In this document: piece after piece, positions 27,459-37,200 of the stretch | How the letters are laid out: every line of letters begins with the position of its first letter | Position numbering within the stretch: position 1 is the first letter of the stretch | NCBI GenBank assembly: GCA_018388625.1 | Contig: CP074402.1 | Location: 1,178,001-1,242,000, forward strand | Direction of reading: 5' to 3' | Source of the DNA: Nocardiopsis eucommiae | GTDB taxonomy: Bacteria > Actinomycetota > Actinomycetes > Streptosporangiales > Streptosporangiaceae | DNA: 64,000 bases | Translations under genes and position numbers: made by a program | The notes under the pieces: generated by a model | The model's database searches: none | What the model was told of the DNA's origin: nothing | What the model saw: only the letters and a program-made list of their open reading frames with translations

Positions 27459-29063
27459 CTACTGCTCCAGCCACATGGTGTGGAAGGCGTAGGAACCCAG
27501 CGGATGGCCGGAGACCGCCGGCTCCAGCCCGTGCACCGAGACGTGGTAGGCGTCGAGCAGGTTCACGAAGCCCCACACGATGTAGCCGCCCTCCTCGTGC
27601 TCGATCTCCTGGGCCTTGCGGATGAGCTCGTGGCGCGCGTCCTCGTCGGCGGTCTGACGCGCCTCCTCCAGGTGCTCCAGCCACTCCTCGTGCTCGCCCC
27701 ACATGGTCTCGTTGTAGGGGGCGCCCACGACCGAGCCCTGGGCGGTCTGGGTGATGTAGTTCCGGGCGCTCCAGAAGTCCTGGCCGAAGGCGTACGGGAA
27801 GCCCTCCTCCGGGTTCCAGTAGTCGCTCGGGTTGACCCGGCGCAGGGTCACGGTGACCCCGGCCTCGCGGGCCTGCTCCTGGAAGACCTCGGCGGCGGCG
27901 ACCACACCGGCGCTGATGTCGGAGGTGACCAGTTCGACCTCCAGGCCGTCCTCGTGACCGGCCTCCGCGAGCAGGCGCTTGGCCTCCGCGATGTCCTGGT
28001 CGCGCTGGGGGAGGTCCTCGGGGTAGGACGGGTCCATCCGCGCGTACATGTCGTTGCCGACCTGTCCGTACCCGGCCAGTGCCTGGTCGATCATCTCCTG
28101 GCGGTCGACGATGAGACGGAAGGCCTGGCGGACGCGCACGTCGTCGAAGGGGGCCTCCTCCACGTTCATCGTGAAGGGCAGCCACATGCCGGTCTCGGAC
28201 TCCAGGATGTTCACGTTGGGGTCGCCCTCCATGATGGCGACCTGAACGTGCGGGACCTGGCTGATGACCTGGACGTTGCCGCTGTTGAGGGCGTTGACGC
28301 GGGCGTCGTCCTCGGGGAAGTTCACGATCTCCAGCTCGTCCACGTAGGGCAGGCCCTCGATGTGGAAGCCCTCGTGGCGCTCGAAGACGCTGTACTCCCC
28401 GACCTTGAACTCGGAGAACTTGAAGGGGCCGGCCCCGATCGGGTTGGCCGGGTCGTAGTCCACCGGGACGACGCAGTTGTAGTACTCGGCGAGCGCCTCG
28501 GGCAGGGTCACCAGGGGCTCGTCGACCGGGATCGTCATCTCCAGGTCGCTGACGACCTCGAGCTTCTCCGGGTCGACGCCGGGCATGTCACCCGCGCCGC
28601 GCATGGGGTTGTCGGGGTCGAGGATGCGCTTGAGGGAGTACACGACCGCCTCGGTCGTGACCGGGGTGCCGTCGTGGAAGGTCAGGCCCTCCTTGAGCAC
28701 CAGCGTCCACTCGGTGCCGTCCTCGTTGGGCTCGAGCGACTCCGCCAGGTAGGGCTCGATGGTGCCGTCGTTGTCGAAGCGCATCAGCGCCGCGTACAGC
28801 GCGTGGTTGCGCGCGATGTCGACGTTGTCGGTGGGGTCGTGCGCGTCCAGGGTGTCGCTGGCGCCGCCACCGGCGACACCCACCTTGAGGCGGCCGCCGG
28901 TCTGGGGCTCGCCGTCGCCGGAACCACCGGAGCCGGAGTCCCCGCCGCCGCACGCGGCCAGGACCGGGGCCACGGCCGCGCCGGCGGCACCGGCCTTGAG
29001 GAGGCTGCGGCGGGAGGTGAGGTGGTTCAGAGCGGTGGTGGGGTCTTCGGACTGGGCTGGCAC
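27459..29063 (-). CDS. Solute-binding lipoprotein, family 5 (peptide/nickel type)
   Basis: This is an intact 534-residue protein. The N terminus has SRRSLLKAGAAGAAVAPVLAAC, combining a twin-arginine motif with a lipobox Cys near residue 37, so it is likely exported folded by Tat and anchored to the outer face of the membrane. A Gly/Ser-rich linker is followed by the family 5 fold (LTFHDGTPVTTEAVVYSLKRILDP, then the DDVRVRQAFRLIVDR hinge). It captures the ligand for the DppBC permeases and double ATPase. GTG 29063 has GAGGTG upstream; an in-frame extension to 29198 lacks one. Peptide is the most likely ligand in view of nearby secreted peptidases (inference). Confidence 0.92.
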   Translation of the reverse strand: MPAQSEDPTTALNHLTSRRSLLKAGAAGAAVAPVLAACGGGDSGSGGSGDGEPQTGGRLKVGVAGGGASDTLDAHDPTDNVDIARNHALYAALMRFDNDGTIEPYLAESLEPNEDGTEWTLVLKEGLTFHDGTPVTTEAVVYSLKRILDPDNPMRGAGDMPGVDPEKLEVVSDLEMTIPVDEPLVTLPEALAEYYNCVVPVDYDPANPIGAGPFKFSEFKVGEYSVFERHEGFHIEGLPYVDELEIVNFPEDDARVNALNSGNVQVISQVPHVQVAIMEGDPNVNILESETGMWLPFTMNVEEAPFDDVRVRQAFRLIVDRQEMIDQALAGYGQVGNDMYARMDPSYPEDLPQRDQDIAEAKRLLAEAGHEDGLEVELVTSDISAGVVAAAEVFQEQAREAGVTVTLRRVNPSDYWNPEEGFPYAFGQDFWSARNYITQTAQGSVVGAPYNETMWGEHEEWLEHLEEARQTADEDARHELIRKAQEIEHEEGGYIVWGFVNLLDAYHVSVHGLEPAVSGHPLGSYAFHTMWLEQ

Positions 29064-29779
29064 GGGGACACCTCGTGTGGGGACGGGAGCTTCGGAGAGG
29101 CCGGGACCCTGGTGACAGACGGTGGCTTGGGGTGCCCCCGGGAGGGAATGTCGGGATCGGCCCCAATCGATACTTGTTCGCACTACAGGAAGCGTCAAAC
29201 GAGGTCGGGGCGGTCCCGGAGGCGCTCAGGGGATTTCTTACGGAGTGTCCGGGATGGTGTGTGAGGGATTGGTGACATCTGCTGTGGCCTGGGGGTTTCA
29301 GGCCGGATGGGAGGGCGTCCGGCGTGTCCGTTCGCGAGCACCGTCCGCGCCGTGGTAGGCACCCCGGATGCGTTTTCGGCGCCCCCTGTTGTGTCCTCAT
29401 CGTTGCCTGTGAGTAGTGAAAACGTGGCGTTTAGTCGTCGGTTTTCCGTCTTTACCAGGCGCTCGATCACGTAGGGTGACTCTCTCGGGGTGGCGCGGTC
29501 GGGTCTCCGGAGACCTCGTGCCCAGCGTTTCGGGGAGTGCGCGCGCCGTGCGCGGCCGGATATGGCCACGCATTGCCTGGGTGTGGCACGTCACATGGTC
29601 CGTCCTGGGGGCCGGGCTGTTTCCTTTGTCCACATCGGGGAGGACACGGGACGAGGTTTTGTGACCAATCCCCGGCGAGAGGAACCCAGGTGTGCTGTTC
29701 TGGACCCGGCACACCCTTGTCTAAGGTGAGTGCGGGCGGCGCACCCCGCGCGCCCGTCGCGGGTGATTGGAGTGACCGG
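29064..29779. other. 716-bp divergent intergenic region
   Basis: It holds the ABC operon promoter candidate (29170-29198) and must hold the promoter of the anti-sigma-type gene at 29780. The stretch about 29400-29470 is less GC-rich than its surroundings. Frames crossing it have no ribosome binding site and no domain I recognise, so I call no gene. Confidence 0.45.
29170..29198 (-). promoter_or_regulatory. Candidate promoter of the ABC importer operon
   Basis: On the minus strand TTGACG (29198-29193) and AAGTAT (29175-29170) lie 17 bases apart. The -35 fits well and the -10 moderately. The leader to GTG 29063 would be about 100 bases. Confidence 0.4.
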
Positions 29780-30316
29780 ATGGCTGAGGCGAGGCAACTC
29801 CGGGACTACGTGCCCGCGGAGGCCGCAGACGCCGTGACGTCGACCGCCCCGAGGATCGACGTCGGGGACCTCACGGGTGGGGTCACCGACCACACCGTGT
29901 GGAGCTGCGCGGGAAACCTGACCGCCGTGCGGTCCATCCGCGCGCGGGTCCGTGAGTTCCTCACCAGGAACGGGCACGGCGACGGGGCCCTGGACGACGC
30001 GGAACTGGCCGTGAGCGAGCTGGCGACCAACGCCCTGCTGCACTCGCGCTCGGGGCAGAGCGGAGGCGTGATGACGCTGTTCATCCGCTCCGACGCGAAC
30101 AGGCTCCGAGTGGCTGTGGCGGACCAGGGCGAGCGCGACCCGGTGGACACCGAGAGCGGGCACACCCGCGAGGACGGCGACGACTTCGGGCGCGGCAGGT
30201 TCATCGTCGACAGCTGTGCCACGCGCAACGGTGAGTACTGGAGCGAGGCCACCCACGTGACCTGGTTCGAGATCGATGACGAGACGGGCGGGAACGCGGT
30301 CGGCGAGACCGCCTGA
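29780..30316 (+). CDS. RsbW-like ATP-binding protein (anti-sigma factor / regulator kinase type)
   Basis: This is an intact 178-residue protein. A short variable N terminus is followed by a GHKL ATPase domain: N-box ELAVSELATNALLHS (near residues 73-87), G1-like VADQGERDP and the lid GRGRFIVDSC. Stand-alone proteins of this kind in actinomycetes bind sigma factors or anti-anti-sigma partners and phosphorylate the latter. No partner gene is adjacent, which is common for the many orphan copies. GGAG lies seven bases before ATG 29780. Confidence 0.82.
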   Translation: MAEARQLRDYVPAEAADAVTSTAPRIDVGDLTGGVTDHTVWSCAGNLTAVRSIRARVREFLTRNGHGDGALDDAELAVSELATNALLHSRSGQSGGVMTLFIRSDANRLRVAVADQGERDPVDTESGHTREDGDDFGRGRFIVDSCATRNGEYWSEATHVTWFEIDDETGGNAVGETA

Positions 30317-30651
30317 GAGCCCCTCAGAGGGCGTACACGGGGCCACCGGGCCCGGAGTAGCCCTGCCCCCTCCATGACGCGCTCCGTGTCCCCCAGGGTG
30401 CGTTCAGGGACGTACGTCCCCCAGGCGTGGGTCGGACGGCACTGGCGTGGTGTCTCCGCCTGCCGGTGGCCCGCTCTCCCCGCGGACGTCCGGCCGTGTG
30501 ACCGACTTCCGAGAGGCGGCGTGCGAGACCCCGGTCCCGCTCCTCGGGGCGCGACGTCGCGGCGAGCGGGTCCGCCCGGCCCTCCCGTCGGCGGCCACGC
30601 CGCCGGAGGAGACCGCACGACGCGGACCCGGAACTCTCCGTGGAACCCGAG
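30317..30651. other. 335-bp intergenic region between convergent genes
   Basis: I see no gene here. It begins with GC-rich tracts (GCCCCTCAGAGGGCG near 30320) that could form weak terminators. No other structure stands out. Confidence 0.35.
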
Positions 30652-31499
30652 CTAACGCGCGACGTCGGACTGCGGGTGGGCGATGCGTGTGGGGACGGGG
30701 TCGCAGGTGACCGTCATCCGCCGCCCCTCCGGCGGCGGGCAGTCCTCGCCCGCGACCACGCACGACCCGGTCCACAGGGCCAGTGCCACCAGGGCCAGCC
30801 TGGTGGCCTCGTCCCCGGACTCGCCCACCGCGACGACGTCGTCGGCGGTCAGGGCCAGCTCGCCCCGCAGCTCCGCGAAACGGGCCAGGAGGTCGTGGTG
30901 GGTGTGCAGCGTGGTGAGGATGTCGTCCCCGGCGGGCTCGTAGCCCAGGTGGCCGTTGTCGAAGAGGCCCCGCGCCGGGCTGTACACGTTCCCGTCCGGA
31001 CTCGGCAGCAGCAGCTCCCGGAACGGGGTGGTGCCCAGGGCGCTGCCGAAGGTGATGACCTGCCGCACCCGCGAGCGCTCGGCCAGTTCCAGCCCGCGCT
31101 CCGCCAGGTCCTCGCTCACCATCAGCAGCCGGGCGTCGGTCTCGGCCAGCGCACGGCACTGGGTACGCAGGTCGGACTCGGGCGTGACCGTCAGAGCCCG
31201 GCCCCCACGGCCATGACCGTGTACGAGGCCAGGAAGCGGTCGGGGGAGACGGGAGCCAGGACGCCGACCACGTCCCCGAGACACATCCCGCGGCGGCTCA
31301 GCCCCGCGGCGGCCTGCTCGACGGTGGCGGCGAAGGTCAGCGCGTCCATCCGTCCGGAGGCGCCGCGAATCGTCCCGCCGCGCGCGGTCCGCAGACGCAG
31401 CCGCTCACACAGCCCACCGGTGAGCGATCCGATCGGGTCGTCCCGACGCGGCAGATGACGGCCGGGTCGTCCGGTTCCTGAAGTCAGCCCTACCCCCAT
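30652..31499 (-). CDS. Short AMP-ligase-like protein (N-terminal part only), frameshifted
   Basis: Repaired length is about 282 residues. The N-terminal part resembles acyl-CoA synthetases/4-coumarate-CoA ligases (LTFAATVEQAAAGLSRRGMC, then VVGVLAPVSPDRFLASYTVMAVGA), and ADDVVAVGES is followed by a short end. The usual adenylation motif T-S-G-T-T-G-x-P-K-G is not present at its expected place and the C-terminal half of a normal 500-residue ligase is absent. Adding one G near 31199-31203 joins the halves. It may be a degenerate ligase or a protein with a reused fold. ATG 31499 has GGGGGA five bases upstream. Confidence 0.55.
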
Positions 31500-31912
31500 G
31501 CGATCCCCCACTCGAACGGTCTCCGTGTGGGCCCGCTGCCCGGGCTCGTCACGCCCCCTCCACGTGGCGAGCCCGGAAGCGCCGCGCCGGACGTTCGCCG
31601 CGAGGGACCTCCCCAGGTCTCCCCTCGCGCCAGCACGGTTGCCCACCGGTTCCGGGAACCCTCCCGGTACCGACGGCGCGACGATCCCCGGGGGTTCGGC
31701 CCGGGATTCGACGGCCGTTTCTGGGACCGGCCGAACACCGTTCGCACGGTGCCGGGAGCCCGAAGTCCCATGGCTTCGAGCCTAGCGCGTTCATGGCAAT
31801 ATGCACATGCATCTGGCCATGCAGATGCATATGTAGATTCGTGGTCGGGCGAGAACTACACAACCCGCGCGAGAACCGGGAGTCCCGTCCGCGCGGAGTG
31901 TTCGCGGCCCGG
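31500..31912. other. 413-bp intergenic region with AT-rich palindrome
   Basis: This lies upstream of the AMP-ligase-like gene and downstream of the first STAND/LuxR regulator. Its main feature is the inverted repeat at 31807-31830 inside an AT-rich island. No gene is supported. Confidence 0.45.
31807..31830. repeat. Perfect inverted repeat ATGCATCTG-N6-CAGATGCAT
   Basis: Two 9-base perfect arms are separated by GCCATG, and the flanks (ATATGCAC, ATGTAG) are also AT-rich. There is no T tract, so a terminator is less likely than a protein binding site. It is 300 bases upstream of the AMP-ligase-like start and just past the end of the regulator gene. Confidence 0.55.
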
Positions 31913-34443
31913 TCAGCCCGTACGGTGCCGCTTGATCCACGCGGTGATCTGCGTGCGGGAGTTGAAGCCCATCTTCCGGTTGATGTTGGCCACGTGCCGG
32001 GCGGCCGTCGACGACGTGATGAACAGGGTCCGGGCGATCTCGGGGTTGCTCTTGCCGGTGCTCACCAACTGGGCGATCTCCAGCTCCCGTCGGGTCAGGA
32101 GCTTCCCCGGGCTGGCCGACTCCGGCGAGGGCGGCACCGGCACGGGCGCCGGCTTGGTGGCGGCCGTCGCGGTCGCGTCCCCGCCGCGTTTCCTGCGCGC
32201 GGGCCGGGGAGCCGGGTACCGGCCCTCCTCCGCCAGCAGTTCCGCCTCACGCACCGCCTCGGACTGGCTCAGGGCGTACCCCTGCTCCCACCAGGTCACC
32301 AGCTGGCGACGGCGCCGACGTCCCCGCTCCTCGTCCTCGAAAGGCCACGGGGCCTGGCGCACGGGCAGTCCGACCCGGGAACGCAGCGCCGTGGCGGCCC
32401 CGGCCAGACGGCAGGCGGGCTCGCGCCGTCCGGAACCGAAGGCCACCCGGGCCAGCGCCACCAGACTCCGGGCCGCCTCGGCCCGCTGCCCGCTGGCGTG
32501 GCTGAGCAGCAGACCCTCGCTCAGGTAGTCGTAGGCCTGGCTGGTGTGGCCCTGGGCGTGCGCGACCCGGCCGATCCCGGCCAGGCAGCGGGCCTCCTCC
32601 GACACCGCGCCGATCAGCCGCTGGGTGTCCAGGGCCTCCCGGTAACAGCGGTCGGCGGTGATCAGGTCGTCGTTGGCCTCGGCCGCGCGTGCCTGGTTCA
32701 TCAGGGTCACCCCCACCCCCAGCGGTGGTCGATCCCCCGCAACAGGGTGAGCGCGGCGTTGTAGTGGTGGTCCGCGGTGGGGTAGTCCCCCTGCTGGGCG
32801 ACCAGGGCCGCCCGGCAGCCCAGGGCGATCGCCTCGCCCCACAGGTCTCCGGCCTCCCGGCACAGGCGCAGGGCCTCCTCGACCCGGACGGAGGCGCGGT
32901 CGAGGTTGCGTTCGCGCACCTCCACCAGCGCGAGCAGGCTCAGGCAGGTGCGCACGAACACGTCGTCGCCGGCCTCGCGGCACAGCCGCAGCCCCTCCTC
33001 GCCCGCCTCCAGGGCCAGCTCGTGGTCCCGGCGCACACGTGCCAACTGGGCCCGGCCGACCAGCGCCCGCGCCCGCGAGGGCGCCTTGGCGCTCTCCTCC
33101 AGCGCCAGCAGGCGGTCCATCCAGTGCGCGCCCTCGGAGTAGTTGTTGTGGCTCACCCAGTGGGCCACCAGGCTCACGCAGAGCCGCAGTCCGGGTTCGG
33201 CGGCGCCCTTCTGGAGGGACCAGCGCAGCAGCGAACGCAGTGTGTCGTACTCGGCGATCACCCGTTGGCGGCCGGAGTCCCGCTCCGACCACGGCATGGA
33301 CCGGCTCGACTCCAGGCGCCGCCCCAGGTCCTCCGCCAGGCGCAGCATGCGCGCCAGCAGGCGTTCCTGGAACACCTCGTACTCGCCCGACGCCACCAGC
33401 CGCTCCTGCGCGAACCGGCGCACCGCCTCGGGCAGCCGGTAACGCACCCGGCCCTCGAACTCACCGGTCACCGTGATCAGGGACCGGTCCAGCAGCGAGG
33501 TGAGCAGGTCGAGGATGGTCGGCTCGGGCAGGGACTCGTCCGCGCACACCTGCTCGGCCAGTTCCAGGTCCCAGCCCCGGAACACCGAGAGACGGCGCAG
33601 CAGCACGCGTTCGGGTTCGGGCAGTCCCCGGTAGACGAAGTCCAGCACCAGCGGCAGGACCTGGCTGCGCGAGACGGCCTGCCCCGGGCCGGGTTGGAAC
33701 ATCGGTGAGGCGAGGTGGGCGCGGAGCCCGTCCGTGAGCGCGGGGATGCCCTCCTCGGGTGCCCGGGCGCCCAGTACCTCGATCCCCAGCGGAACCCCGC
33801 CGCCCAGGTCGCACAGGGTCGCCACCGCCTCCAGTTCGGGGCCCGAGGCGGTGAACCGGGGGTCGCGGGCACGGGCGCGGTCCATGAACAGACGCACCGA
33901 CTCCGCGTCGGCCGGGTCCGGGGGAGGGGCGTTGCGGGGGTCACCGGCAGGGCCATGGCGGGCACCCGCCACACCGTGCCCCCGGTCAGCCGCACCGGCA
34001 CTTCGCTGGTGAGCAGGACCGACACGGCGGGGCACTCCGCGAGCAAGGTCTCCCCGACCTCGGTCACCTCGTCCGCGATGTGTTCACAGGAGTCCAGCAC
34101 CAACAGCAGTCTGCGGTCCCGCAGCGCCTCGGTCACGGTCACCCCGAGCGGCAGCCCGGGTTCCTCGACCACCCCGACCGCCTGGGCGATGCGCGCGTGC
34201 ACCTCCAGGGGGTGCGCACGTCGGTGAGATCGGCGATCCACACCCCGTCCGGGAACGACACGGTGGACTGCTCGGCCACACGCAGGGCCAGCCGCGTCTT
34301 GCCGATGCCGTCGGCGCCGCAGAGCGTCACGGATCTGCTGGAGCCGAGCAGGCGGAGCAGATCGCTCAGATCTCGCTCCCGGCCCACGAAGCTGGTGCCC
34401 GGCAGGGGAGGTTGTGCCGCGCAGGCGCGGTCAGAGGTGCCAT
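31913..34443 (-). CDS. STAND-type LuxR transcriptional regulator (copy A), frameshifted
   Basis: Repaired length is about 844 residues. Order of parts: FVGRERDLSDLLRLLG, then the P-loop CGADGIGKTRLALRVAEQ, Walker B-like LLLVLDSCEH, an NB-ARC/winged helix region ending RYRLPEAVRRFAQERL, TPR-like helical repeats, a basic linker, and a C-terminal LuxR HTH (LTRRELEIAQLVSTGKSNPE). Four G/C losses (about 34407-34411, 34208-34213, 33938-33943 and 32717-32721) split it; each repairs to sensible sequence such as NLPLPGTSF and VTPRNAPPPDP. ATG 34443 aligns with the start of the neighbouring copy (RHNLP shared). Such proteins are ATP-dependent activators; target and inducer are unknown. Confidence 0.82.
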
Positions 34444-34600
34444 GGCCTTCACAAGTAGGGGCTGTTGGGGGTTGTTCTCACCACGGAGGATACGAGGGGG
34501 ACGGGGACGGTCGTCATCGAGGTGGGCGAAGGGGCTTGGGCTTTCTGGTTTAGCGGGTGCACGCGCACTGTGCAAGTGCTTCGGCACGAACACCCCTGGT

Positions 34601-37050
34601 TCAGCCGGGTTCTCTCGGTGAAGCCCAGCCGGTCAACTGCGTCCTCGAGGAAATCGAAAGTTTTCTGAAGATGTTCGCGATATGGCGTGCCGCGGTGGCC
34701 TGGCTGATAGTGAGCCGGGTCGCGATCTCCCGGTTCGACAGACCTCTCTCGGCCAGTGTGGCGATCTCCCGTTCCCGGGGAGTGAGCGACCCCGGCCCGG
34801 TCAGTCGTGACGTGGGCGGACGGGGGAAGGCCAGGGCCCGGTCCCGTACCTGTTCGAGGGGAGCGAACGCCAGGCGTTCCACGCCTCGGAGGCCCGGCCC
34901 GCGCCCACCCGCCGCTCCACCGCCGACCGCAGTCGCACCGTCTCGGCGGACGGTCGGTCCAGCGCGGTCCGCAGGTCGGACGCCACCCCCGCCAGGGCCG
35001 CCGCACGCGTGGGCTCCTCCTCGGCCAGAGCGAGTTCGGCCAGGGCCTCCAGGGCCTCGGCCACCGCGATCCTGCGGCCGGAGGTGAAACTCACCCGCAG
35101 GCACCGGCTGAGCGGCTCCCGGGCGGCCAGGGTGTCCCGTGCCGCCAGGTGCAGGCGGCCCAGATCGGCGGCGCACCGGACCGCGTAGGGCGCGGAGGGC
35201 AGCTCGACGAAGACCTCCAGGGCCTCGGAGAACAGCTCCCGGGCGCGGTCGTGGTCACCGGCCTCGGCCGCGATGGTGCCCAACCCGTACAGGGCGCGTG
35301 CCTCGCGCCAGCGGTCGCCCAGTTCACGCGAGGCCGCGGCGCTCTCCTCCAGGTGCGTGACGGCCTCCTCGGTGGCGCCCCGGCGCTGGGCCAGCTCGGC
35401 CAGGACGCCGCGGGTGCTCGCCTCGGTCATCGGGTCACCGGACTGGCCCGCCCAGTCCAGCGCCCGCGCGGCCTGCCGCTCGCCGTCCTCCAGGGCTCCC
35501 GTCCGCAGGGAGAGCGTCGCCAGGGTGGCCAGGGCCGAGGCGGCCGCGATCGGCTCACGGCAGGCCCGGGCGGCCTCCAGCGCGCAGGAGGCCAGGGTGT
35601 CGACCCGGGGCGCGGGGTCCACGTCCAGGCGCAGCTCGGCGTGCAGGGCCAGGGCGCGGGCACGCAGCGCCGGCTCCTGGTCGTCGGGCTGGTGCGCCAG
35701 CACGTGTTCCAGGAGCCGGCTGCCCTCCGCCGACAGGTCCCGCATCAGCCAGTGGGCCCGCAGCGCCACGCACACCCGCAGGGCGTCGTCCACGCGCCCC
35801 CGGGACAGCGCCCACTCCACCAGCCGGGCGTGGTTCTCCCGGTGGTGGTCGTACATGCGCAGTCGCCCGAGCCACTCGTCCCAGGTCTGGGAGGAGGCGG
35901 AGCTCTTGGCCGACTCCTCCAGCCGGTCCACGGTGAACCGCAGGTACCGGCCCCACCGCAGGTCCGCGTCGGCGCCCAGGCGCTCGGCGGCGTAGGCCCG
36001 CACCGTCTCGGTCAGCCGGTAGTGCGCGGTCCCGTCGATCTCGGAGTCCATCACCACCAGGGACTTGTCCAGCAGGGAGAAGTGCAGGGAGAGCACGTCC
36101 GTGGAGTCCACGCCCTCGCCCGAGCACACGTCCTCCGCGACCTCCAGGTACCAGGTGGAGAACAGCGACAGCCGGTGCAGCAGGAGCCGCTCGGTGTCGC
36201 TGAGCATGTCGTGGCTCCACTCCAGCACGGCCCGCAGGGTGCGCTGGCGTGCCGGGAGGTGGCCCGTGCCGTCACTGGTCAGGAGTTGGAAGCGGTCGTC
36301 CAGTCGGCGCAGGATCTGCTGGACCGACAGCACCCGGACCCGTGCGGCCGCCAGCTCGATCGCGAGCGGCATGCCGTCGAGCATGCGGCAGATCTCCGCC
36401 ACGTAGCCCGAGTTCTCCCGGGTCATCTCGAACCCGGAGCGCGCCGCGTGCGCGCGGGTGAGGAAGAGGCGCACCGACTCGTACCGCTGGGCGTCCCGAC
36501 GGGGGATCGGCGCGGGGACCGCCGCGTAGGGGTCGGTCGGGGTGGGCCGCGCGGGCAGCGAGAGCGGGGGCACCCGCCAGATGTTCTCCTCGGGGACGTG
36601 CAGCGGCTGGCGGCTCGTCACCAGGACGCGCACCCGGGGGCAGTCGCGCAGTACCGCCTCACAGAGCTCCGCCATCGGTTCCACGGCGTGCTCGCAGGTG
36701 TCCAGCAGCAACAGCAGGTGCTGGGTGCGCAACGCCGTGATGACGCTGTCCATGAGCGTCGTGGAGTCGGCCGTGACCGCCTGGAGGCCCGCCGCGACCG
36801 CGCGCAGCGCCTGCTCGCGGGTGGTGGCCTCGCTGAGGTCGATGAACCGCACACCGTCCGGGAACCGGCGCAGGACGCGCTCCGCGAGGTGGAGCGCGAG
36901 TCGTGTCTTGCCGATGCCGCCGGTTCCGGTGAGCGTGATCATCCTGGCCGTGCCCATGAGGCGGCTCAGGTCGACGATGTCGCGTTCACGTCCGACGAAC
37001 TGGATGAACTCCCCGGCGGACAGGGGCAGGTTGTGGCGAGGAGGAGACAT
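34601..37050 (-). CDS. STAND-type LuxR transcriptional regulator (copy B), frameshifted near 3' end
   Basis: Repaired length is about 816 residues. It shares layout and start (MSPPRHNLPLSAGEFIQFVG) with copy A: P-loop GTGGIGKTRLALHLAERV, LLLLLDTCEH, the RYSLxE-type RLTETVRAYAAERLG, TPR-like repeats, and a C-terminal LuxR HTH (LTPREREIATLAERGLSNRE). Restoring one C near 34858-34864 brings the HTH into frame (SLPLEQVRDRALAF). The HTH recognition helices differ between copies (SSTAARHVANINRK versus QATAARHIANIFRK), so targets may overlap. The two copies are tandem on the same strand, 157 bases apart, indicating a duplication. Confidence 0.83.
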
Positions 37051-37200
37051 GGCCTCGATTACTAGGACAATCGGCCCGTGCCTGAGGTACGGCACGGAGA
37101 ACAGCCTCTCCCAGTCTGGCACCCGGGCGCCGAAGCTGTCTCGCGAATGGCCGGTTCCGGCACGGGAGGTCGAAAACCGCCCGTGCCGGGCCAGAACCTG

